Of a stretch of 64,000 nucleotides of DNA, positions 17,078 through 26,144 are shown piece by piece. The number at the start of each line of letters is the position of its first letter. The first letter of the stretch is position 1. The position numbers were made by a program, and so were the translations under genes. Source of the DNA: Caulobacter sp. UNC279MFTsu5.1 (GTDB taxonomy: Bacteria > Pseudomonadota > Alphaproteobacteria > Caulobacterales > Caulobacteraceae); contig NZ_FORN01000005.1 in NCBI RefSeq assembly GCF_900114015.1, positions 1 through 64,000 of the forward strand, given 5' to 3'. The notes under the pieces are model-generated. The model searched no databases. It was not told the DNA's origin and saw only the letters and a list, made by a program, of their open reading frames with translations.

Positions 17078-17503
17078 GTGAGCCCCAACCGTTCAGAACT
17101 CGATGCCTTCTTCCAAGCCTTCTGGAATGAAGATCGCTGCCTACCAGACGACGCTAATGTCTTTGGCCAGCTTGGCATCGAGGGAGACGATGCCTTCGAA
17201 TTCATCGAGGCGTTCGCCAATCGATTTGCCGTCGATATGAGCGGTTACCGTTGGTACTTCCACCACGCCGAGGAGGGAGTGAATACCGGCAGCTTGTTCT
17301 TCCGATCACCCGACCAGAGGGTAGAGCGCATCGCGATCACGCCCGACATCTTGTGTGAAGCCATACGAACGAAGCACTGGCCGCTGCAATACCCGACCCA
17401 CAGACTGCCGAGTGTGCGGTGGGATATCCGGCTGAACCAAGCGCTCATTGTCGTGCCGCTATTCCTGCTGGCGCTCTGGGTTTGGCGGCGTTTTGTCGGC
17501 TAA
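17078..17503 (+). CDS. DUF1493-like small protein with C-terminal membrane helix
   Basis: The 141-residue protein has the acyl-carrier-like DUF1493 pattern: LGIEGDDAFEFIEAFANRFAVD followed by the aromatic YRWYFHHAEE. A hydrophobic helix (about 118-136) at the C-terminus would anchor it in the membrane. There is no phosphopantetheine Ser at the usual position (G-D-D instead of D-S-L). The start is GTG. Base composition is visibly less GC-rich than its neighbours, so it may have been acquired. Confidence 0.7.
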   Translation: MSPNRSELDAFFQAFWNEDRCLPDDANVFGQLGIEGDDAFEFIEAFANRFAVDMSGYRWYFHHAEEGVNTGSLFFRSPDQRVERIAITPDILCEAIRTKHWPLQYPTHRLPSVRWDIRLNQALIVVPLFLLALWVWRRFVG

Positions 17504-17787
17504 GGGTCGAAGAGCGAACTTGGCGCCTGCACATGATGCGGACCCGCTCAACGTCCGCTGTCGGGCCCGGGCCTAAGGGCGATGATGGACCCATAACGCC
17601 CCGTCACAAGGTCAGCTGTCGGGCTGTCCGATGGCGCGAACGCCTCGCACCGCTGCCAGCTTTGAGCTGGTTTTGGGCCGGTTCCAAGTTGGCCGACACA
17701 GGCGTTTCGACCTGACCACGTCCGACCGCCAACCGACGAACGCCGGTGTCGATCGGGCGGGTCCCGACGCTCTGGCGAGCCCCGTCC
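17504..17787. other. Intergenic gap without recognisable gene
   Basis: The 284 bases between the DUF1493-like gene and the convergent dehydrogenase gene hold short open frames with no ribosome binding site and no family match. Composition is mixed and less GC-rich near 17504. I see no repeat of the families found elsewhere. Confidence 0.4.
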
Positions 17788-18666
17788 CTACCGGGTCGGG
17801 ACCGGGTGCTCGCCGCGGTAGTCGTAGAAGCCGCGGCCGGCCTTCTTGCCCAGCCAGCCGGCCTCGACATACTTCACCAGCAGCGGGCAGGGGCGGTACT
17901 TGCTGTCGGCCAGGCCCTCGTACAGCACGTTCATGATCGACAGCACGGTGTCCAGGCCGATGAAGTCGCCCAGCTCCAGCGGGCCCATCGGATGGTTGGC
18001 GCCCAGCTTCATGGCGGTGTCGATGGCGTCGACCGTGCCCACGCCCTCGTACAGGGTGTAGATCGCCTCGTTGATCATCGGCACCAGCACGCGGTTGACG
18101 ATGAAGGCCGGGAAGTCCTCGGCGTTGCTGGTGATCTTGCCCAGCGACTTGGCGAAGGCCACGGCGCGTTCGTAGGTCGGCACGTCGGTGGCGATGCCGC
18201 GGATGATCTCGACCAGCTTCATCAGCGGGACGGGGTTCATGAAGTGCAGGCCGATGAACCGCTCGGGGCGGTCGGTGGCGCTGGCCAGGCGGGTGATCGA
18301 GATCGACGAGGTGTTGGAGGCCAGCAGGGTGTCGGCGCCCAGGTGGGGCTGCAGGCCGCGGAAGATCGACTTCTTGATCTCCTCGTTCTCGGTCGCCGCC
18401 TCGATCGCCAGATCGGTCGCGCCGACCAGGGCCAGGTCCTCTGCGGCGGAGATCCGGGCCAGGGCGGCGGACATGGCCGCCTCGTCGATGATGCCGCGAT
18501 GCACCTGGCGGGCCAGGTTCTTCTCGATCAGGGCCAGGCCGGCGTCGATGCGCTCGCGCGAGACGTCGTGCAGGCGCACGTCATAACCTGCCAGGGCGAC
18601 GACATGCGCGATCCCTGACCCCATCTGGCCGGCGCCGATCACGCCGACCGTCTTGATATCCGTCAT
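17788..18666 (-). CDS. 3-hydroxybutyryl-CoA dehydrogenase
   Basis: The 292-residue protein has the N-terminal Rossmann motif GAGQMGSGIA (residues 11-20) and the 3-hydroxyacyl-CoA dehydrogenase signature with GLHFMNPVPLMKLVEI, where His is catalytic. The C-terminal domain shows the LGANHPMGPLELGDFIG segment of the stand-alone Hbd type. It converts (S)-3-hydroxybutyryl-CoA and acetoacetyl-CoA with NAD(P). In many alphaproteobacteria it is next to etfBA; here etfBA lie 9 kb away. Confidence 0.93.
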   Translation of the reverse strand: MTDIKTVGVIGAGQMGSGIAHVVALAGYDVRLHDVSRERIDAGLALIEKNLARQVHRGIIDEAAMSAALARISAAEDLALVGATDLAIEAATENEEIKKSIFRGLQPHLGADTLLASNTSSISITRLASATDRPERFIGLHFMNPVPLMKLVEIIRGIATDVPTYERAVAFAKSLGKITSNAEDFPAFIVNRVLVPMINEAIYTLYEGVGTVDAIDTAMKLGANHPMGPLELGDFIGLDTVLSIMNVLYEGLADSKYRPCPLLVKYVEAGWLGKKAGRGFYDYRGEHPVPTR

Positions 18667-18807
18667 TCAGACTAGCCTTGTTCGAGGCGGGGCCAGGCGC
18701 CACGCGCCCGGCCCGGAGTTCATGCCCGCTTTTCTAGCACGAGCAACCCCACAGTCGCCAAGGCTTTGCTGCGACGCAGCGGAAACCGATCCCTGCAAGG
18801 CTTTCGA

Positions 18808-20913
18808 TCAGATCCGGAACGGCTGGGCCAGGATCGCGGGGCCCGCCATGGCCGGGTCGCTGATCGAGTCGCCGCCCAGTTCCAGCCGCCCGGCCAGGCG
18901 GCGCAGATAGCCGTCGGCCTGGATCGAGACGTCGTACCAGCCGCCGCTGGCCCGCACGCCCAGGTCCTTGCGGGCCTCGCGCCCCGGGGCCAGCGCCAGA
19001 CTCCAGGGCCGGAAGCGGTCCTTGTAGGCGTTGGGCGTGGCCGACAGCCTGCGGGCCGTCTCGCCGGGATTGCGCAGGGTCAGGCTCAGCACGCCGGCCC
19101 CGCCGGCGGCCAGGGCCCGCAGCACCGGATCGGCGCCCGGCGCCTGGCCGATGAAGTGGCGGTGGAAGCCGTTGGGGCCCAGCACCCACAGGTCGTAGGC
19201 CCCGGCCGGCCAGACCTCGTCGGCGCGCTTGCCGGGCTCGACGGTGTAGCGGCGCGGCGGCAGGTCCAGGCGGGCCCGGTCGTAGACGTGGAACACCGCC
19301 GCGGCCGCGCCGTCGTTGGCGAAGGTCAGGCGCAGGCGGCCGGCCTCGGCCCCCTCGTCGACCCGCAGGGCGTAAGGCAGGGCGCGCGACGGACGCGCTC
19401 CGGCGGCCTGGACCGGCGCGGCCGGCGCCGTGGGCGTCGGCGGCGTCGTGCGGCCCTTCAGGGCGGCGGCGCGGGCGGCCAGCGGCTTGGTGTCGGGCAG
19501 GGCCCGGGCGAACGGGGCGTCGTTGGGCGTCTTGAAGTCGAAGGCGCTGGTCAGGTCGCCGCACACCGCCCGCCGCCACGGCGAGATGTTGGGCTCCATC
19601 ACCCCGAACCGTTTCTCCAGGAAGCGGATCACCGAGGTGTGGTCGAACACCTGGGAATTGACCCAGCCGCCCCGGCTCCAGGGCGACAGCACGTACAGCG
19701 GCACGCGCGGCCCCAGGCCGTAGGGCCGGCCCATGAAGTCGTCGCGCTCGGCCTTGGCCTCGGTCGGGTTGCGCACCAGGTGGTGTTCGCCGGTCGTGTC
19801 GACCGTCGAGGCGCCCAGGAGCTGGCCGTCGGGGCCGCGGGCGGGCGGGGCCGGCGGCGGCACGTGGTCGAAGAAGCCGTCGTTCTCGTCGAACATCACC
19901 AGCAGCACGGTGCGGGCCCAGACCTTGGGATCGGCGGTCAGGGCGTCGATCACCCGCGCGGTGTAGTCGGCGCCCTGGGCCGGGCTGGACGGGATCGGGT
20001 GCTCGGAATCGGCGGCCGGGGCGACGATGTACGACACCTGCGGCAGGGTCCCGGCCAGCACGTCCTCGCGCAGGCCGTCCAGCTTGCGGGTCGACAGGGC
20101 CAGGGCGGCCAGGCGCGGGTCCGAACCGGGCAGGCCGTCGTGACTGTCGCGGAAGGTCTTGAACCCGGCCGTGGGGTTGTCGGTGAAGTTGTCGGCCATG
20201 TCCTGGTAGATGCGCCAGGTGACGCCGGCCGCCAGCAGCCGCTCGGCATAGGTGGTCCAGCGGTAGGAGTCGGCGGCCCCGCCCTGGGCCACGAACCGGT
20301 CGTGGGAGTTGGAGATCGACGGCCCGCCGAACCGGCCCGACGGGTCGTTGGTCCCGGTCCACAGGAACAGGCGGTTGGTGTTGGTGCCGGTCTGGACCGA
20401 GCAGTGATAGGCGTCGCAGAGCGTGAAGGCGTCGGCCAGGGCGTACTGGAAGGGGATGTCCTCCTGGCGGTAGTAGCCCATGGCGCGCTCGGTCTTGGCG
20501 GCCGGCCAGCGGCTCATCCGGCCCAGGTCCCAGGCGGCCTGGGCGTCGAACCAGTTGTGCGGCGTGCCCTCCACCCGCATGTGGGCGAAGGTCTGGACCG
20601 TGTTCAGCGGGAACGGCGTCAGCTGGGCCGGGCCGCCCTTGGCGGCGTCGTTACCCTGGATCCACACCGTCCTGCGATCGTCGCCCGGCAGCGGGATCGG
20701 GAAGCGGTCGGCGAAGCCGCGCACCCCGTTCATCGCCCCGAAATAGTGATCGAACGAGCGGTTCTCCTGCATGAAGATCACCACGTGCTCGACGTCGGCC
20801 AGCGTGCCGGCGCGGACGTCGGCGTCGATGGCGGCCGCCTTGGCCAGGGCCGGCGGCAGGGACAGGGCGGCGGCGGCGCTGAGCAGGAAACCGCGGCGGT
20901 CGAGGGAAGGCAT
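18808..20913 (-). CDS. Tat-exported phosphocholine-type phospholipase C
   Basis: The 701-residue protein has a twin-arginine signal (DRRGFLLSAAAALSL, residues 4-18). The phosphoesterase domain begins with HVVIFMQENRSFDHYFGA, where the Glu/Asn/His form the metal and nucleophile site of the PlcH/AcpA family. Two repeated beta-rich C-terminal domains follow (about 480-590 and 600-700), as in Pseudomonas PlcH and PlcN. It should cleave phosphatidylcholine or sphingomyelin outside the cytoplasm. The start at 20913 places the Tat motif at the N-terminus. Confidence 0.9.
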   Translation of the reverse strand: MPSLDRRGFLLSAAAALSLPPALAKAAAIDADVRAGTLADVEHVVIFMQENRSFDHYFGAMNGVRGFADRFPIPLPGDDRRTVWIQGNDAAKGGPAQLTPFPLNTVQTFAHMRVEGTPHNWFDAQAAWDLGRMSRWPAAKTERAMGYYRQEDIPFQYALADAFTLCDAYHCSVQTGTNTNRLFLWTGTNDPSGRFGGPSISNSHDRFVAQGGAADSYRWTTYAERLLAAGVTWRIYQDMADNFTDNPTAGFKTFRDSHDGLPGSDPRLAALALSTRKLDGLREDVLAGTLPQVSYIVAPAADSEHPIPSSPAQGADYTARVIDALTADPKVWARTVLLVMFDENDGFFDHVPPPAPPARGPDGQLLGASTVDTTGEHHLVRNPTEAKAERDDFMGRPYGLGPRVPLYVLSPWSRGGWVNSQVFDHTSVIRFLEKRFGVMEPNISPWRRAVCGDLTSAFDFKTPNDAPFARALPDTKPLAARAAALKGRTTPPTPTAPAAPVQAAGARPSRALPYALRVDEGAEAGRLRLTFANDGAAAAVFHVYDRARLDLPPRRYTVEPGKRADEVWPAGAYDLWVLGPNGFHRHFIGQAPGADPVLRALAAGGAGVLSLTLRNPGETARRLSATPNAYKDRFRPWSLALAPGREARKDLGVRASGGWYDVSIQADGYLRRLAGRLELGGDSISDPAMAGPAILAQPFRI

Positions 20914-21053
20914 GGGCGCGATTCCGGAAACGGGAAGGGGACGGGCGATGCTCCTTAGCGGGAGCATATGGCAGTCGAGCGACAGTCGCGGCCGACCGCA
21001 AGAGCGCGGGGCGGCCCTGGCGGTTCGCGCCGGTCTTCGCCTAAGCTCGCGGC

Positions 21054-22436
21054 ATGACCCCGCGCCTTTCCCGCCGCCACGCCCTGGCCCTGGCCGCCTC
21101 GGCCGCCGCCGCCCCGGCCTTCGCCGCCGCCCCTTCCGAAGACTGGAAGGCCCTGGCCGCCGACGTCCGCTCCGAATTCCAGTGGGCCTGGCGCGGCTAT
21201 GTCGCCAAGGCCTGGGGCAAGGACGAGATCAATCCGGTCAGCGGCACGTCGTCGTCGTTCTTCGTCGAGGGCCACGACCTGGGCCTGTCGCTGGTCGAGG
21301 CGCTGGACACCCTGTGGATCATGGGGCTGGACGCCGAGTTCCAGGCCGGGGTCGACTGGGTCAAGACCAGCCTCGACTTCGACGTCGATGGAAACGCCCA
21401 GGTCTTCGAGACCAACATCCGCCTGGTCGGCGGCCTGCTGTCGGCCCACCTGGCCAGCGGCGACCCCGCGCTGCTGAAGAAGGCCCGCGACCTGGCCGAC
21501 CGCCTGGCCAAGGCCTTCGAGGCCTCGCCCCACGGCCTGCCCTGGCGCTATGTGAACCTGCGCACCGGGGCGGTCAGCGATCCGGAGACCAACCTGGCCG
21601 AGATCGGCACCTACCTGTCGGAGTTCGGCGTGCTGAGCCAGCTGACCGGCGACCGCAAGTATTTCGACATGGCCAAGCGGGCCATGCGCCACGCCCTGGA
21701 CCGCCGCTCGAAGATCGGCCTGATGGCCGCCAACCTCCACGCCGTGACCGGCGCGTTCACCAGCCGAAACGCCAGCATCGACGTCTATGCCGACAGCTTC
21801 TACGAATATCTGTGGGACGCCTGGGCGCTGTTCGGCGACGAAGACTGCAAGCGTTGGGCGGTCGAGTGCGTCGACGCCCAGCTGGCCCACCAGGCCAGGC
21901 GCTATGAGGGCCGGCTGTGGTTCCCGATGGTCGACTTCGAGACCGGGGCGGTCACCTCCACGGCCCAGAGCGAGCTGGCCGCCTACTATGCCGGCCTGCT
22001 GGGCCAGGTCGGCCGCAAGGCCCAGGGCGACGACTACCTGGCCTCGTTCACCGAGCTGCAGGCGACGTTCGGCGTGATCCCGGAATCGATTGACGTCGCC
22101 ACCCGCCAGCCGCGCCGCAAGGCGACCGGCCTGCGCCCGGAATATCCCGACGCCTGCCTGAACCTGTGGCTGGAGGGCCGCGACGAGCGCTACCGCAAGC
22201 TGGCCGCCATCCATTATCGTGAAATGAAGGCCACCAGCCGCGCCGCCTTCGGCTACACGGCCCTGAAGGACATCACCACCCGGCCGATGACCCAGGGCGA
22301 CAACTGCCCCGGCTACTGGTGGTCCGAGCAGATGAAGTACTACTACCTGCTGTTCTCCGACACGCCGCGCATCGACTACGGACAGCTGCAGCTGAGCACC
22401 GAGGCCAATGTGCTGCGGGGGTTCCGGAAGGGGTAG
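21054..22436 (+). CDS. Glycoside hydrolase family 47 alpha-mannosidase
   Basis: The 460-residue protein starts with a Tat-like signal (SRRHALALAASAAAA) and then an (alpha/alpha)7 barrel of GH47. Signs are SLVEALDTLWIMGL, FETNIRLVGGLLSAH, DSFYEYLWDAW, LRPEYPDACLNLW and the final LSTEANVL, where Thr binds the catalytic Ca. GH47 enzymes are inverting alpha-1,2-mannosidases, mostly eukaryotic. A bacterial member from Caulobacter sp. K31 has been solved structurally, and this gene looks like its relative. It is divergent from the phospholipase C gene. Confidence 0.9.
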   Translation: MTPRLSRRHALALAASAAAAPAFAAAPSEDWKALAADVRSEFQWAWRGYVAKAWGKDEINPVSGTSSSFFVEGHDLGLSLVEALDTLWIMGLDAEFQAGVDWVKTSLDFDVDGNAQVFETNIRLVGGLLSAHLASGDPALLKKARDLADRLAKAFEASPHGLPWRYVNLRTGAVSDPETNLAEIGTYLSEFGVLSQLTGDRKYFDMAKRAMRHALDRRSKIGLMAANLHAVTGAFTSRNASIDVYADSFYEYLWDAWALFGDEDCKRWAVECVDAQLAHQARRYEGRLWFPMVDFETGAVTSTAQSELAAYYAGLLGQVGRKAQGDDYLASFTELQATFGVIPESIDVATRQPRRKATGLRPEYPDACLNLWLEGRDERYRKLAAIHYREMKATSRAAFGYTALKDITTRPMTQGDNCPGYWWSEQMKYYYLLFSDTPRIDYGQLQLSTEANVLRGFRKG

Positions 22437-22526
22437 GGGGCGAAGGTGGCGCGGAGCGACCATCGAACCTCGGCCTTGCTGCGGATATCACCCCCGCTTC
22501 CATGAAGCGTCCGGGCCGCCGCCCCT

Positions 22527-23255
22527 CTACGCCCCCAAAAACCCCGCCAGGGCCGCCAACGTCTCCGCCCCCGGCGTCTCGATCGCTGGGACGTGGCCGC
22601 CGGGGCTGGACAGGAACGGCAGGCCCTCGGCGGCGGCGAAGGCTTGCATCGGCGCGGCGTAGGGGTCCTGGTCGCCGTTCCACAGCAGCACCGGGAAACC
22701 GCCGCCCAGCACCGCCTCGGGCGCGCCGTCCAGCTGAGACAGGGCCTCGAAACAGGCGCGCATGGCCGGCTCGATCTCGGGCGTCACCCAGGCCACCAGG
22801 GCAGGGGCCGTGGCGCGGGCGAAGGCCCAGAACAGGTCGAAGGTCAGCGGCCCGTTGGGGGTTTGCGGGACCCCGTTCACCAGGTCCCAGCCGCCGACGA
22901 CCAGGCGCGAGACCTTGTCGGGGTGGCGCCTGGCCAGGCCCACGGCCATCCAGGCGCCCATCGAATAGCCCAGCACGGCGGCCTTCTCGCCGCCCAGGGC
23001 GTCGATCACCGCCGCCAGGTCGCCGGCCCGCTGGTCCTGGGCGTAGAGGGCCGGATCGGCGGGCTTGTCGCTGAGCCCATGGCCCAGGGAGTCGACGCAG
23101 GCGACGCGACGACCGCGGGCGACCAGGGCGTCGACCACGCCGTTGGCCTTCCAGCTGGCGGCGTCCATGAACAGGCCGTGCTGCAGCACCACCAGCGGAC
23201 CCTCGCCCTCGACGGTGTAGTGGAGGCGCTGGCCGCGATGGGTGACGAACGGCAT
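22527..23255 (-). CDS. Alpha/beta fold hydrolase
   Basis: The 242-residue protein has the oxyanion segment VVLQHGLFMDAASW, the nucleophile elbow GYSMGAW (about residues 93-99), an Asp in LLWNGDQDPY and the final His in SPGGHVPAIE. This completes the Ser-Asp-His triad of esterase or C-C hydrolases. An AGGAG site precedes the ATG. It lies just downstream of a flavin monooxygenase gene on the same strand, so the two may serve one degradation route. Confidence 0.87.
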   Translation of the reverse strand: MPFVTHRGQRLHYTVEGEGPLVVLQHGLFMDAASWKANGVVDALVARGRRVACVDSLGHGLSDKPADPALYAQDQRAGDLAAVIDALGGEKAAVLGYSMGAWMAVGLARRHPDKVSRLVVGGWDLVNGVPQTPNGPLTFDLFWAFARATAPALVAWVTPEIEPAMRACFEALSQLDGAPEAVLGGGFPVLLWNGDQDPYAAPMQAFAAAEGLPFLSSPGGHVPAIETPGAETLAALAGFLGA

Positions 23256-23330
23256 GGCGGCTCCTGGGCGCGGGACGGATGGTCGAGCTGGACCGCTAGC
23301 GCAGGATCACTCGCCGAACCATCGCAAAAT

Positions 23331-24857
23331 TCAGGCCGCCCGCGCCCGGGGAGCCTGGATCGGCGCCAGGCCCACCCCGGCCAGGTAGGCTTCCAGCCGC
23401 GCGCCGTCCGTGGCGGCCACGAGGGCGGCGACATGGCCGTCGGGGCGAACCAGAACCAGCTCGCCGTCGGCCAGGCCGTAGGTCGCGCCCAGGGCGCCGC
23501 CGGGATCCTGGAACGCGCCGTCGGCCCCGACCCCGTGGAGGCGCAGTCCTGGACGCGGCGCCGGCAGGCGGGCCGGGTCGACCGCCCGGGCGATCAGCGT
23601 CCAGTGCGGGCCGGCGAACAGGTCGAACAGGCGGACGGGACGTCCGTTCGCGCCGCGCAGCAGGCCATCGGGCGCGCGGTCGCCCGGCTGCAGGGCGTCC
23701 TCCGGCCGTTCCGCGGGCAGGCTGAGCGACGAGAACCGGTAGCCCAGGTCCAGCTGGTGCACCTCGCGGCCGCGCTTCACGTCGCCCCGTCGGGCCTTGT
23801 CCAGCAGGCCGGCGGCCAGGCCCAGCATGCCGGCGGCGATCGGGCGGCGCTCCGCCTCGTAGGTGTCGAGCAGGGCGTCGGGCGCGCCCGACAGCACCGC
23901 CGCCAGCTTCCAGCCCAGATTGTAGGCGTCCTGCAGGCTGGTGTTCAGTCCCTGGCCGCCGGTGGGCGGATGGATGTGGGCGGCGTCGCCCATCAGCAGC
24001 ACGCGGCCCACGCGGTAGCGATCGGCCAGGCGTGCGTTCATGCGGTAGGCCGAGGCCCAGGCGACGCCGCGCACCGTCAGGCCGCCGGCCGGCCAGCGGT
24101 CGTCGACGAAGGCCTGCAGGCCGGCCGCCGACAGGTCGACCTCGCCCTCGAGGGGGATGGGAGCCTGCAGCTGGAACAGGTCGGTGCGGGGCAGGGGGCA
24201 GAAGCCGATCTGCCGGCTCATGTCGCCCTCGCCGGACCGATGCCAGGCGTCGCGCGACAGGCCGTCCAGCTGGATGTCGGCGACGATGGCCCGCACGCCC
24301 AGGGTCTGGCCGGGGAAGCCGATCCCGAGGGCGCGGCGCACGAACGAACGGCCGCCGTCGCCGCCCGCCAGGTAACGGCAGCGGATCGTCTCGATCCCGT
24401 CCGGCCCGGCCATCGTGGCCGTGACGCCCTCGGCGTCCTGGTCGAAGCCGGTCAGCTCGCGCCCGTACTCGACCACGCCGCCCAGCTCGGCCAGACGTTC
24501 GCGCAGCACCGCCTCGGTGCGGAACTGCGGGACCATCAGGGGCGTGCGATAGGGCTCCTCGGCCGTCGGCGGGGCGAGCGCGATCTCCTGGGCGTCGGCC
24601 TGGGTTCCGTCGGCGCCGTGCAGGCGTTGCGGCGGATAGAGGCCGCCGGCGGCGACCATGCGGTCGAGGACGCCCAGGTCCTCGAACACCTCCTGGGTGC
24701 GGGGCTGGATCCCCTTGCCGCGCGAGCCGGCGAACGGGGCCGGCAGCTTGTCGATCAGCCGCGCCGGGACGCCGCGCCGCGCCAGGTCGATGGCCAGGGT
24801 GAGCCCGGCCGCGCCGGCGCCGCAGATCAGGACTTCGGTGGAAGCTTGCGTGTTCAT
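23331..24857 (-). CDS. FAD-dependent aromatic-ring monooxygenase
   Basis: The 508-residue protein belongs to the PheA/TfdB class A flavoprotein hydroxylases. The FAD motifs are VLICGAGAAGLTLAIDLARRG at the N-terminus, GGDGGRSFVRRALG in the middle (the DG motif) and the GD motif LLMGDAAHIHPPTGGQGLN near residue 270. The C-terminal thioredoxin-like part is shorter than in phenol hydroxylase. The ATG at 24857 lies 3 bases from a perfect palindrome shared with the divergent MarR gene. Confidence 0.9.
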   Translation of the reverse strand: MNTQASTEVLICGAGAAGLTLAIDLARRGVPARLIDKLPAPFAGSRGKGIQPRTQEVFEDLGVLDRMVAAGGLYPPQRLHGADGTQADAQEIALAPPTAEEPYRTPLMVPQFRTEAVLRERLAELGGVVEYGRELTGFDQDAEGVTATMAGPDGIETIRCRYLAGGDGGRSFVRRALGIGFPGQTLGVRAIVADIQLDGLSRDAWHRSGEGDMSRQIGFCPLPRTDLFQLQAPIPLEGEVDLSAAGLQAFVDDRWPAGGLTVRGVAWASAYRMNARLADRYRVGRVLLMGDAAHIHPPTGGQGLNTSLQDAYNLGWKLAAVLSGAPDALLDTYEAERRPIAAGMLGLAAGLLDKARRGDVKRGREVHQLDLGYRFSSLSLPAERPEDALQPGDRAPDGLLRGANGRPVRLFDLFAGPHWTLIARAVDPARLPAPRPGLRLHGVGADGAFQDPGGALGATYGLADGELVLVRPDGHVAALVAATDGARLEAYLAGVGLAPIQAPRARAA

Positions 24858-24859
24858 GG

Positions 24860-24900
24860 CCGCCTCGATATGTGTGTATTGCGCACACATATCGAGGCGG
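24860..24900. promoter_or_regulatory. Perfect 17-bp inverted repeat between monooxygenase and MarR genes
   Basis: CCGCCTCGATATGTGTG (24860-24876) and its exact reverse complement (24884-24900) flank a 7-base centre. The arms fill nearly the whole 51-base gap between the start codons at 24857 and 24909. A MarR dimer is the obvious candidate ligand. The related TACACACATC at 24930-24939 lies just inside the MarR gene. Confidence 0.75.
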
Positions 24901-24908
24901 TGGGATCC

Positions 24909-25391
24909 ATGTCAACGAAAAACGTGCATGATACACACATCTTGCGGTCCCTGCCCGCCCTGCACCGGTCGCTGATCGACATCGCCAGCGCCCTGAACCG
25001 GCCCGAGAACGACGCGGCCATGCTGGAAAAGGCCGGGCTGGCGCTGGAGCGGGCGCTGTTCCCGCTGCTGGTGCTGGTCGAGCGGCTGGGGCCGATCGGG
25101 GTGGTCGACCTGGCCGGGCGGGTCGGGCGCGACCACACCACCGTCAGCCGCCAGGTCGCCCGGCTGGAGGAGCTGGGCCTGGTCGAGCGCCGCGCCGGCC
25201 AGGCCGACCGCCGGGTCCGCGAGGCGGTGATCACCCCCCGGGGCAAGACGGCCACCGACGCGGTCGACGCGGCGCGCGGGCGCATGGCGCTCCAGCTGTT
25301 CGGCGACTGGAGCCAGCACGATTTCGACGAGCTGGTGCGGCTGATGCGCAAGTTCGCCGACGGGATGGGCGAGGTGACGGAGGCGGGGTAG
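24909..25391 (+). CDS. MarR family regulator
   Basis: The 160-residue protein has a winged helix (about 55-120): VDLAGRVGRDHTTVSRQVARLEELGLVER followed by the basic wing QADRRVREAVIT. The helical ends serve for dimer formation. The ATG at 24909 immediately follows the palindrome. It probably represses the divergent FAD monooxygenase gene and itself, with an aromatic ligand as inducer. Confidence 0.88.
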   Translation: MSTKNVHDTHILRSLPALHRSLIDIASALNRPENDAAMLEKAGLALERALFPLLVLVERLGPIGVVDLAGRVGRDHTTVSRQVARLEELGLVERRAGQADRRVREAVITPRGKTATDAVDAARGRMALQLFGDWSQHDFDELVRLMRKFADGMGEVTEAG

Positions 25392-25548
25392 GGCGAGCGC
25401 CCTCGTTTCACCTGGAAATCCTCAAGCTAACGCCGGCTTTGTCGGGATGTCGGCGTCGGCGTTGCTCGAGCGTCCTTGGGAACATCAATCGCCCCCCTGC
25501 GGAGCGAATTCCCACCGCCCCAGTTTGGAAAGACCACAGGAGATAAAG

Positions 25549-26118
25549 GTGTCTGCATCCGTGCTCTTCATGTCCATGTCGCTGGACGGGTATATCGCGG
25601 GGCCCAACGATGAAGTGGGCAATCCCGGCGGCGACGACTTTATGCGGTTGCACGAGTGGTACGGGGATTTTTCCCGGCCGACCGGACCGGTGGGACAGTT
25701 GTGGGACGAATGGAACGCGCCAGGTGCGATTCTGGCGGGTCGGCGAACCGTGGAGCAGGTCGATCACTGGGGCGGTGACAATCAGGGTGTCGCGATCTTC
25801 GTACCCAGTCACAGGCCGCCCGGGCCATCCGTCGCCAATTATCCGTTGGTCAAGTACGTGGGCGACGGGATCGTGAGCGCAATGGCGCGGGCGAAGGCCG
25901 CCGCCGGGGACCGGGACGTGTTGGTGCTTGGCGCGTATACGGCGCAACGGGCGCTGGAAGCCGGCGTGCTCGACGAACTGCAAATACACCAGATTCCAGT
26001 CCTGTTCGGACGTGGCCGCCGATTGTTCGACGTCTTGCCGTCGCGCGTCGAGTTGGAGATCGTTCGGGTGATCGATACGCCCGAGGCCACGCACATCCGC
26101 TACCGCGTCCGCCGCTGA
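25549..26118 (+). CDS. Dihydrofolate reductase-like (RibD C-terminal) protein
   Basis: The 189-residue protein has the RibD C-terminal fold: FMSMSLDGYIAGPNDE at the start, ILAGRRTVEQ, DVLVLGAYTAQRALEAGVLDELQIHQIPVLFGRGRRLF at the end. Such proteins are NADPH reductases of unknown substrate. I chose GTG at 25549 because AGGAGA lies 6 bases before it; an upstream ATG at 25447 would add a non-homologous stretch. The codons are less GC-rich than around it, which suggests recent gain. Confidence 0.82.
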   Translation: MSASVLFMSMSLDGYIAGPNDEVGNPGGDDFMRLHEWYGDFSRPTGPVGQLWDEWNAPGAILAGRRTVEQVDHWGGDNQGVAIFVPSHRPPGPSVANYPLVKYVGDGIVSAMARAKAAAGDRDVLVLGAYTAQRALEAGVLDELQIHQIPVLFGRGRRLFDVLPSRVELEIVRVIDTPEATHIRYRVRR

Positions 26119-26144
26119 GCCCAGGGGGTGAATCTCGATCCCGC

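Noticed and set aside
16864..17220. Long N-terminal extension of the membrane protein at 16180
   Set aside because: It overlaps the DUF1493-like gene on the other strand and is rich in Ser/Arg without helices; the TTG at 16863 has a good ribosome binding site.
22593..24908. Long plus-strand frame leading into the MarR gene
   Set aside because: It is antisense to the hydrolase and FAD monooxygenase genes. Only the part after ATG 24909 has MarR motifs.
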